DNA of 64,000 bases, taken from Cryobacterium sp. GrIS_2_6. Its GTDB lineage: Bacteria > Actinomycetota > Actinomycetes > Actinomycetales > Microbacteriaceae. Below the pieces are notes generated by a model, which searched no databases, was not told the DNA's origin, and saw only the letters and a list, made by a program, of their open reading frames with translations. The DNA is taken from the NCBI RefSeq assembly GCF_035984545.1, contig NZ_JAXCHP010000001.1, positions 2,666,001-2,730,000 on the forward strand, written 5' to 3'. The position numbers and the translations under genes are program-made. The number at the start of each line of letters is the position of its first letter. The stretch's first letter is position 1. Shown here piece by piece: positions 9,713 through 16,160 of the stretch.

Positions 9713-10684
9713 GTGATCCATCCGAATGATCCGCCCCTGTCCGACCGCACCACGGACGCCCTCACTGCGGCGCAACTGTATTACGTGCAGGACCTCACCA
9801 TGGAGGCCATCGCGCAGGAGCTGCACACCTCCCGTTCGTCGGTGTCCCGCCTGCTCAGCCAGGCCAGGGCCAGCGGGCTGGTCGACATCCAGATCCGCTC
9901 TCCGCTCGACGCTCCCAGCCGGGTCGAGAAGCTCATCCTGGACCGGTTCCAGGTCACCGCGCACGTTCTGCCGGTGCCCGACTATGCCAGCGACGTCGAC
10001 AGGCTGGAGCGAGTGGCCCTGTCCGTTGCACGGATTCTCGGCGAATTCTTCGACTCCAACATGATCATGGGCATCGCCTGGGGCTCCACGATGAATGCCG
10101 TCAGCCGCCACCTGACGCCGAAGCGCACCCACAACGCGCAGATCGTGCAGTTGAACGGCGCCGGAAACACCCGCAGCACGGGCCTCGACTACGCCAATGA
10201 GATCCTGCGGCGATTCAGCAACGCGTTCGACGCCCGCCTGGAACAGTTCCCGGTTCCCACCTTCTTCGACGACCCGGCCACACGCACGGCCTATTGGCGT
10301 GAACGCGGCCTGCGCCGGTTGCTGGAAATGCAGGGCAACATGGATGTCGCGCTCTTCAGCGTGGGATCGCCCTTCTCCATGGTTCCCAGCCACGTGTACG
10401 TCGGCGGCTACCTCGACGACGAGGAGTTCACGGCGCTCAGCGATGCCGGGGTCGTCGGCGACGTTGCGACGGTCTTCTACCGCGCGGACGGCTCGACCGA
10501 CGGCATCCCGCTCAACGACCGCGGGACCGGACCGGAACTGTCGGTGCTGCGCCGCACCCCGCGGCGCATCTGCGTTGTCGCAGGCACGTCCAAGGTGGAC
10601 AGCCTGCGCGGCGCGCTGGCCGCCGGCCTCATCACCGACCTGTTCATCGACGAGGGCACCGCCCGCGCCCTGGTCGGGTCGTAA
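9713..10684 (+). CDS. SorC/DeoR-type sugar-binding transcriptional regulator, probable glycerol regulator
   Basis: 323-residue regulator with an N-terminal helix-turn-helix (LYYVQDLTMEAIAQELHTSRSSVSRLLSQA) and a C-terminal SorC-like effector-binding domain (GIAWGSTMNAVSR, then DDEEFTALSDAGVVGD and a C-terminal GRP-like stretch). GTG at 9713 is preferred over the in-frame GTG at 9698 because AAGGAG at 9702-9707 is correctly spaced for it. The divergent position next to glpD suggests that it controls the glycerol genes in response to a phosphorylated intermediate; this is inference from context. A near-palindrome GAACATATGTGC at 9690-9701 is a candidate operator. Confidence 0.85.
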   Translation: MIHPNDPPLSDRTTDALTAAQLYYVQDLTMEAIAQELHTSRSSVSRLLSQARASGLVDIQIRSPLDAPSRVEKLILDRFQVTAHVLPVPDYASDVDRLERVALSVARILGEFFDSNMIMGIAWGSTMNAVSRHLTPKRTHNAQIVQLNGAGNTRSTGLDYANEILRRFSNAFDARLEQFPVPTFFDDPATRTAYWRERGLRRLLEMQGNMDVALFSVGSPFSMVPSHVYVGGYLDDEEFTALSDAGVVGDVATVFYRADGSTDGIPLNDRGTGPELSVLRRTPRRICVVAGTSKVDSLRGALAAGLITDLFIDEGTARALVGS

Positions 10685-10745
10685 GAAAACGTCCAAATCC
10701 TGCACAGGGCCAGGAGGGAATTATCCGGGAGTGGTGGCGTTGGGC

Positions 10746-10751
10746 TATAAC
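10746..10751 (+). promoter_or_regulatory. Putative -10 box of the rib operon
   Basis: TATAAC lies about 12 bases before the first conserved riboswitch stem, which would place the transcript start just upstream of the aptamer. Confidence 0.5.
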
Positions 10752-10763
10752 TAGAAGCAAGAA

Positions 10764-10891
10764 ACGTGCTCCGGGGTCGGTGTAAATCCGAACCGGCGGT
10801 GAAAGTCCGCGACCCGTTCCGCTCCAGGGTGAAACGGTTGAGCTGGTGAAATTCCAGCACCGACGGTTAAAGTCCGGATGAGAGGCGCACG
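10764..10891 (+). promoter_or_regulatory. FMN riboswitch (RFN element)
   Basis: The conserved RFN blocks are present in order: a closing stem made by ACGTGC and GCGCACG, GGGTCGGTG, AATCCGAACCGGCGGT, AGTCCGCGACCC, GGTGAAATTCCAGCACCGACGG and AGTCCGGATGAGAGG (the longer block here is split over 10836-10858). It precedes ribD by about 95 bases. The aptamer binds FMN and lowers expression of riboflavin synthesis genes when FMN is plentiful. Confidence 0.95.
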
Positions 10892-10902
10892 ATTCGGTTG
10901 GA

Positions 10903-10922
10903 CCTTCGGGGCCCGCCGAAGG
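10903..10922 (+). terminator. Hairpin in riboswitch expression platform
   Basis: CCTTCGG and CCGAAGG form a perfect 7-bp stem around a 6-base loop, 11 bases after the aptamer, followed by only a short AT stretch. It may act in transcriptional or translational control of ribD; the mode cannot be decided from the sequence. Confidence 0.5.
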
Positions 10923-10986
10923 ATTATGGCGTACGCGTATCCACAATCCACCCCCGGAGTTCGTTGCAGAAACGAATGAGGCGGGA

Positions 10987-12045
10987 ATGATCCAGGACAC
11001 CGAGCGTGACGTCCTCATGCGGCGCGCCCTCTCCCTCGCCGCCAACGGCCCGGCGACCGGGCTGAACCCGCGGGTCGGCTGCGTCATCGTCGACCCGGAC
11101 GGTGTCGTACTGGCCGAAGGCTGGCACCGCGGCGCCGGTACTGCCCACGCCGAGGTCGACGCCCTGTCGCACCTCCCGGCCGGGTCCGCCCGCGGCGCGA
11201 CCGTCATCGTCACCCTCGAACCGTGCAACCACACCGGCCGCACCGGCCCCTGCGCCGTCGCCCTGATCGAAGCGGACGTGAGCCGGGTGATCTTCGCCGT
11301 CTCCGATCCCGGCCGCGCGTCGTCCGGCGGCGCAGAGCGACTCCGCGCCGCCGGCGTCGAGGTCGTCGGCGGAGTGCTCGCCGGCGAGGGAGAAGCCTTC
11401 CTCGCCGACTGGCTGGTCGCCGCCCGGCTCGGCCGTCCGTTCGTGACGCTCAAGTGGGCCTCGAGCCTCGACGGCCGGACCGCCGCGGCCGACGGCTCGA
11501 GCCGCTGGATCACCGGCCCGGATGCCCGCCTCGACGTGCACCGGCGGCGCGCGGCCGCAGGCGCGATCCTCGTCGGCACCGGCACCGTGCTCGCCGACGA
11601 CCCGGCCCTCACCGCCCGTGCCGCCGACGGAAGCCTGCTCCCGACCCAGCCGGTCCCCGTGGTGATCGGCACCCGCGCGGTGCCCGCGGATGCCACTATC
11701 CGGCAGCACCCGCATCCGCCGCTGTTCTACCCCGGCCCCGACCTCAACGAGATCCTCCACGACCTGCACGCCCGCGGCATCCGCAGCGCATTCATCGAGG
11801 GCGGACCGGGACTCGCGAGCGCCTTCGTCGGGTCCGGGCTCGTCGACGAATACCTCGTCTACCTCGCTCCGACCCTGCTCGGCGGCGGCCGGCTCGCCGT
11901 CGGCGACATCGGCGTGACCGGGATCGACCAGCAGCGCCGGCTCACGGTCGAGGGCATCGAGCGCCTCGGCGAGGACCTGCTCGTGATCGCCCGGCCGCGG
12001 GACTTCCCGCACGTGGAAACCGCACACACAGAGACAAGGATCTGA
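10987..12045 (+). CDS. ribD: Bifunctional riboflavin deaminase/reductase RibD
   Basis: 352-residue fusion of a zinc-dependent deaminase (residues 1-145) and an NADPH reductase domain, catalysing the second and third steps of riboflavin synthesis. The zinc site is visible as HAE at 54-56 and PCNHTGRTGPC with C80 and C89. The reductase part shows KWASSLDGR and the EGGPGLASAF segment. It is the first gene of ribD-ribE-ribBA-ribH behind the FMN riboswitch; its stop is one base before the ribE ATG. Confidence 0.96.
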   Translation: MIQDTERDVLMRRALSLAANGPATGLNPRVGCVIVDPDGVVLAEGWHRGAGTAHAEVDALSHLPAGSARGATVIVTLEPCNHTGRTGPCAVALIEADVSRVIFAVSDPGRASSGGAERLRAAGVEVVGGVLAGEGEAFLADWLVAARLGRPFVTLKWASSLDGRTAAADGSSRWITGPDARLDVHRRRAAAGAILVGTGTVLADDPALTARAADGSLLPTQPVPVVIGTRAVPADATIRQHPHPPLFYPGPDLNEILHDLHARGIRSAFIEGGPGLASAFVGSGLVDEYLVYLAPTLLGGGRLAVGDIGVTGIDQQRRLTVEGIERLGEDLLVIARPRDFPHVETAHTETRI

Positions 12046-12046
12046 C

Positions 12047-12679
12047 ATGTTCACCGGAATCATCGAGGAACTCGGCACCGTCGACCGGGTCGAACACGGC
12101 ACGGATGCCGTACGCCTGACCGTCCGCGGGCCCCTCGCCGTGTCCGGGGCCGCGATCGGCGACTCGATCTCCGTCAACGGCGTCTGCCTGACCGTCGTGG
12201 AGCGCACGCCGGAAACGTTCACCGCCGACGTGATGGCGCAGACCCTGCGGATGTCGACCCTCGCCGAGGCGGGGCCAGGGACCCCGGTCAACCTCGAGCG
12301 CGCCGCCCTCGTCGGCGGGCGCCTGGGCGGACACATCGTGCAGGGCCACATCGACGGCACGAGCGAGCTGCTCGCGGTCACCCCGGGCGACGCCTGGCGC
12401 GTGCTGCGGTTCAGCCTCTCCCCCGAGCTCGCGCCCCTCGTGACGAACAAGGGCTCGATCGCCGTCGACGGGGTCTCCCTCACGGTCAGCACGATCAGCC
12501 CGGCGACCGAACCCGAGCAGTGGTTCGAAGTCTCCCTCATCCCCGAAACCCTCACGGCCACGACGCTCGGAAAACGAACGGTCGGAGAGCACGTCAACAT
12601 CGAAACCGATATCCTGGCCCGCCACGTCGAGCGCATGCTCGCCCTCGCGGACGCAGGATCACGAAGGAGTCACTCATGA
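12047..12679 (+). CDS. ribE: Riboflavin synthase alpha subunit
   Basis: 210-residue enzyme that dismutates two 6,7-dimethyl-8-ribityllumazine molecules to riboflavin. It starts with the diagnostic MFTGIIEELG and has the two tandem lumazine-binding barrels, each with a SVNGVCLTV or AVDGVSLTV motif and GRLGGHIVQGHIDG between them. The stop overlaps the ribBA start in ATGA. Length is normal. Confidence 0.97.
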   Translation: MFTGIIEELGTVDRVEHGTDAVRLTVRGPLAVSGAAIGDSISVNGVCLTVVERTPETFTADVMAQTLRMSTLAEAGPGTPVNLERAALVGGRLGGHIVQGHIDGTSELLAVTPGDAWRVLRFSLSPELAPLVTNKGSIAVDGVSLTVSTISPATEPEQWFEVSLIPETLTATTLGKRTVGEHVNIETDILARHVERMLALADAGSRRSHS

Positions 12680-13938
12680 GCCTCGCAGACATCCCCAGCG
12701 CGCTCGCGGAACTGCGTCTCGGCAAGCCGGTCATCGTCGCCGACGACGAAGGCAGGGAGAACGAGGGTGACGTGATCATCTCGGGGCAGATGGCCACCCA
12801 GGAATGGCTCGCGTGGACCGTGCGCTACTCCTCGGGTTTCATCTGCGCGCCGATGACCAATGAGCTCGCCGACAAGCTCAACCTGCCGATCATGGTGCCG
12901 AACAACGAAGACCCCCGCGGCACGAACTACACGATCTCCGTCGACGCCGCCGACCGGCTGAGCACCGGCATCAGCGCCGCAGACCGTGCCCACACCCTGC
13001 GCGTGCTCGCCGACCCGGCATCCACCCCGTCGAGCCTGCACCGGCCGGGCCACATCATGCCGCTGCGCGCAAAGGACGGCGGCGTGCGCGAACGCGACGG
13101 CCACACCGAGGCCGCCGTCGACCTGATGAAACTCGCCGGGCTCGCCCCCGTCGCGGGAATCTCCGAGATCGTCGGAGAAGACGGCGAGATGATGCGCCTG
13201 CCCGGCCTCCTCGAACTCGGCGAACGCGAGGGAGTGCTCGTGATCACGATCGCCGACCTGATCGCCTACCTCGACGAGTTCCACGCGGACTCCGAGCTGC
13301 CGACCGCGCACGCCATCCGGGAATCCCCGCGCGTCGACTTCGAGGTCGAGACGACCGTGCCGACCCGGCACGGCGACTTCCAGATCCGGGCATACCGCGA
13401 TCGGATGACCGGAGCGGACCACGTCGCCCTCGTCTCGGGGACGCCCCGGGACGGCGCCCTCGTGCGGGTGCACTCCGAGTGCCTCACCGGGGAGGCCTTC
13501 GGCTCGCTCAAGTGCGAGTGCGGACCGCAGCTCGACGCGGCTCTCGAAACCATCCAGGCAGAGGGCGGCATCGTGATCTACCTGCGCGGCCAGGAGGGTC
13601 GTGGCATCGGCCTGATCAACAAGCTGCGGGCATACAAGCTCCAGGAACAGGGCCTCGACACGATCGACGCGAACCTCGCCCTCGGCCTGCCCGCCGACGC
13701 CCGCGACTACGGCGCCGCGAGCGCCATCCTCGACCAGATGGGCATCTCCTCGGTGCGCCTGCTCACCAACAACCCCGAGAAGCTCCGCCAGCTCGAAGAG
13801 CACGGGGTCACGGTTCTCGAACGCGTTCCGCTGATCGTCGGCGTGGGCATCGACAACCAGGAGTACCTCGCCGTGAAACGAGAACGCATGGGCCACCACC
13901 TGGCCGACCGGGACATCCTGAAAGGACTCGCACTATGA
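12676..13938 (+). CDS. ribBA: Bifunctional DHBP synthase / GTP cyclohydrolase II
   Basis: 420-residue fusion. The N-terminal half is 3,4-dihydroxy-2-butanone 4-phosphate synthase with the acidic metal site DDEGRENEGD near residue 23. The C-terminal half is GTP cyclohydrolase II with zinc cysteines in SECLTGEAFGSLKCECG and the catalytic GQEGRGIGL. Together they supply both precursors of lumazine. The ATG at 12676 overlaps the ribE stop and follows AAGGAG at proper spacing. Confidence 0.97.
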   Translation: MSLADIPSALAELRLGKPVIVADDEGRENEGDVIISGQMATQEWLAWTVRYSSGFICAPMTNELADKLNLPIMVPNNEDPRGTNYTISVDAADRLSTGISAADRAHTLRVLADPASTPSSLHRPGHIMPLRAKDGGVRERDGHTEAAVDLMKLAGLAPVAGISEIVGEDGEMMRLPGLLELGEREGVLVITIADLIAYLDEFHADSELPTAHAIRESPRVDFEVETTVPTRHGDFQIRAYRDRMTGADHVALVSGTPRDGALVRVHSECLTGEAFGSLKCECGPQLDAALETIQAEGGIVIYLRGQEGRGIGLINKLRAYKLQEQGLDTIDANLALGLPADARDYGAASAILDQMGISSVRLLTNNPEKLRQLEEHGVTVLERVPLIVGVGIDNQEYLAVKRERMGHHLADRDILKGLAL

Positions 13939-14414
13939 GTGGAGCAGGCTCGCCCACGGTCGTCGTCGACGGCACGGGCCTCAACATCGTCATCATCGCC
14001 GGCCGCTGGCACGACGTCATCACCGACGGGCTCATCGCCGGCGCCACCCGGGTGCTCGAGGCATCCGGCGCCACGTTCTCGCTCGTGCGCGTGCCGGGCA
14101 GCTTCGAGTTGCCGGTCGCTGCGAAGGTCGCTCTCGGGAATGGGGCGGATGCCGTGATCGCGCTCGGTGTGATCATCCGCGGCGGCACCCCGCACTTCGA
14201 GTACGTGTCCGCGGCCGCAACGGACGGCCTCACCCGGGTCGCTCTCGACACCGGGAAGCCGGTCGGCTTCGGCGTGCTCACCCTCGACGACGAACAGCAG
14301 GGCCTCGACAGGGCCGGCCTGCCCGGTTCCAAGGAGGACAAGGGCGAGGAAGCGGCATCCGCCGCTATCAACACCGCCCAGGTGCTGCGCGCCCTCCGTA
14401 TGCCGAATTCGTAA
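13935..14414 (+). CDS. ribH: Lumazine synthase (riboflavin synthase beta subunit)
   Basis: 159-residue enzyme that condenses the RibA and RibB products into lumazine and normally forms a 60-mer or pentamer. Typical features are VVRVPGSFELPVAAK-like (here LVRVPGSFELPVAAK), GVIIRGGTPHFEYV and GVLTLDDEQQ. ATG overlaps the ribBA stop in ATGA, and a GGACTC-type weak ribosome site precedes it. It is the last gene of the riboflavin operon. Confidence 0.96.
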   Translation: MSGAGSPTVVVDGTGLNIVIIAGRWHDVITDGLIAGATRVLEASGATFSLVRVPGSFELPVAAKVALGNGADAVIALGVIIRGGTPHFEYVSAAATDGLTRVALDTGKPVGFGVLTLDDEQQGLDRAGLPGSKEDKGEEAASAAINTAQVLRALRMPNS

Positions 14415-14437
14415 TACCCGAGATCGGTCACTGGGAG

Positions 14438-14458
14438 CGGATGCCGAGGGGGCATCCG
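14438..14458 (+). terminator. Hairpin after the rib operon
   Basis: CGGATGCC and GGCATCCG form a perfect 8-bp stem with a 5-base loop 24 bases after ribH. There is no T run. Both arms are copies of the word that is over-represented through the whole window, so the hairpin may be a by-product of that. Nothing else is visible in 14459-14680. Confidence 0.4.
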
Positions 14459-14680
14459 ATCTCACCCTCGGCCCCGGAAACGGAAAGTCCCGATTGGGGG
14501 ACGGTTCGCCTCAGGATTTGAGTCCGACGAGTCACGGACGTATGGTGCAGAGTGACCGCCACAAGCGGACACCTCCCTCCGGGCAACCCCCGCGCGGGCA
14601 CGACGCCTGATCGACGCCGGCGCTCCCGCACGGGTCGACACGCCCGCTCACGCCCCCTCACCACGGAATGACTCTCTTCC

Positions 14681-16048
14681 ATGTCCTCATCCACTCTGTC
14701 GCATCCGTCAGCCGCCACCCCCGCGCCGCAGGCGCCCACCAACCCCCGCAGCCGCGTCGTGCTCGCGAGCCTCATCGGCACGACGATCGAGTTCTACGAC
14801 TTCTACGTCTACGCGACCGCGGCGGTGCTCGTCTTCCCGCACCTCTTCTTCCCGACCGGCAATGAGACCACGGCGCTGCTCGCCTCCTTCGCGGTCTTCG
14901 GCGCGGCCATGGTCGCCCGTCCCGTCGGCGCCCTCGTTTTCGGGCACTTCGGCGACAAGGTCGGCCGCAAGGCGACCCTCGTCGGCGCGCTGCTCACGAT
15001 GGGCATCGCGACCTTCCTGATCGGACTGCTGCCGACGTACGCCCAGGTCGGCTGGTTCGCCCCGCTGCTGCTCGTCGTGCTGCGCCTCGCCCAGGGCTTC
15101 GCGCTCGGTGGAGAGTGGAGCGGTGCCGCCCTCGTGGCGACGGAGAACGCCCCGAAGGGCAAACGCGCCTGGTACGGGACCTTCCCGCAGGTCGGCGCGC
15201 CGATCGGCTTCATCATCGCGAACGGGTTGTTCCTGCTGATCGCCACGCTGCTGCCGAGCGACGACCCCACCCGGCCGTCAACCGCGTTCCTCGAGTGGGC
15301 CTGGCGGGTGCCGTTCCTGTTCTCTGCGGTGATGGTCATCATCGGCCTGTGGGTGCGGCTGCGCCTCGTGGAGAGCGACGCCTTCACGAAGGCCGCGCGC
15401 ACGAACCGGGTGCACAAGCTCCCGCTCGCCGCGGTTTTCAAGTCCAACTGGCGCGAACTGATCCTCGGCACATTCATCATGCTCGCGACCTACGTGCTGT
15501 TCTACCTGATGACGACGTTCAGCCTGAGCTACGGCCGTGCGGCGACGACCGCTCCCGTCGCGGGCCTCGGCTACAGCTACACGACCTTCGTGCTGATGAT
15601 GATCGTCGGCGTGCTGTTCTTCGGCGTGTTCACCCTCGCCTCCGGGCCCTGGGCCGACCGCTTCGGCCGCCGCCGCACCCTGATCTGGGTCACCCTCGCG
15701 ATCATCGTCTTCGGACTGCTCTTCGTGCCGCTGCTCGGCGCCGGGTTCCTCGGCGTGATGATCTTCCTGATCCTCGGCTTCACCCTGATGGGCATGACGT
15801 TCGGGCCGATGGGCGCCCTCCTGCCCGAGCTGTTCCCGACGGCGGTGCGGTACACGGGTTCGGCGTTCGCGTACAACATGAGCTCGATCCTCGGTGCGGC
15901 GGTCGCCCCGTTCATCGCAGTCTGGCTCTGGACGCTCGGCGGTGGCAGCCCGTTCTGGGTCGGCGTGTACCTCTCGGTGATGGCGGTCATCACGCTGGTC
16001 GCCCTCCTGCTCAGCCGAGAGACCAAGGACGTCGACATCGAGGCGTAG
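14681..16048 (+). CDS. MHS-family MFS metabolite:H+ symporter
   Basis: 455-residue twelve-helix transporter of the metabolite:proton symporter branch (relatives include shikimate, proline/betaine and alpha-ketoglutarate carriers). Signatures are GTTIEFYDFYVYATAA in helix 1, GHFGDKVGRK between helices 2 and 3, and LALGGEWSGAAL-like sequence (FALGGEWSGAAL) in helix 4. The second half has a GPWADRFGRRR copy of the loop motif. Substrate cannot be told from sequence. It follows the riboflavin operon, but a riboflavin role would be speculation because known riboflavin carriers belong to other families. Confidence 0.9.
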   Translation: MSSSTLSHPSAATPAPQAPTNPRSRVVLASLIGTTIEFYDFYVYATAAVLVFPHLFFPTGNETTALLASFAVFGAAMVARPVGALVFGHFGDKVGRKATLVGALLTMGIATFLIGLLPTYAQVGWFAPLLLVVLRLAQGFALGGEWSGAALVATENAPKGKRAWYGTFPQVGAPIGFIIANGLFLLIATLLPSDDPTRPSTAFLEWAWRVPFLFSAVMVIIGLWVRLRLVESDAFTKAARTNRVHKLPLAAVFKSNWRELILGTFIMLATYVLFYLMTTFSLSYGRAATTAPVAGLGYSYTTFVLMMIVGVLFFGVFTLASGPWADRFGRRRTLIWVTLAIIVFGLLFVPLLGAGFLGVMIFLILGFTLMGMTFGPMGALLPELFPTAVRYTGSAFAYNMSSILGAAVAPFIAVWLWTLGGGSPFWVGVYLSVMAVITLVALLLSRETKDVDIEA

Positions 16049-16064
16049 CCGGCCCACTCCCCGG

Positions 16065-16132
16065 TAACTGTTGCAGTTTCGGACGACTGTGGCTCCTGTA
16101 CGGGCCGCAATTGTCCGAAGCGGCAACCGTTG
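16065..16132. repeat. 68-bp palindromic element, copy 2 (family B)
   Basis: Same length and layout as the copy at 5219: arms TAACTGTTGCAGTTTCGGAC and GTCCGAAGCGGCAACCGTTG pair at 16 of 20 positions, and the loop keeps the CGGGCCGCAAT core. It starts 16 bases after the symporter stop and ends before the -10 box of the ABC exporter gene. Confidence 0.85.
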
Positions 16133-16148
16133 CGTATGCCGCTGCGGT

Positions 16149-16154
16149 TAGGCT
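16149..16154 (+). promoter_or_regulatory. Putative -10 box (TAGGCT) for leaderless ABC exporter transcript
   Basis: TAGGCT ends 6 bases before GTG at 16161. This spacing favours GTG over the TTG one codon upstream as the real start. Confidence 0.55.
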
Positions 16155-16160
16155 CGATTG

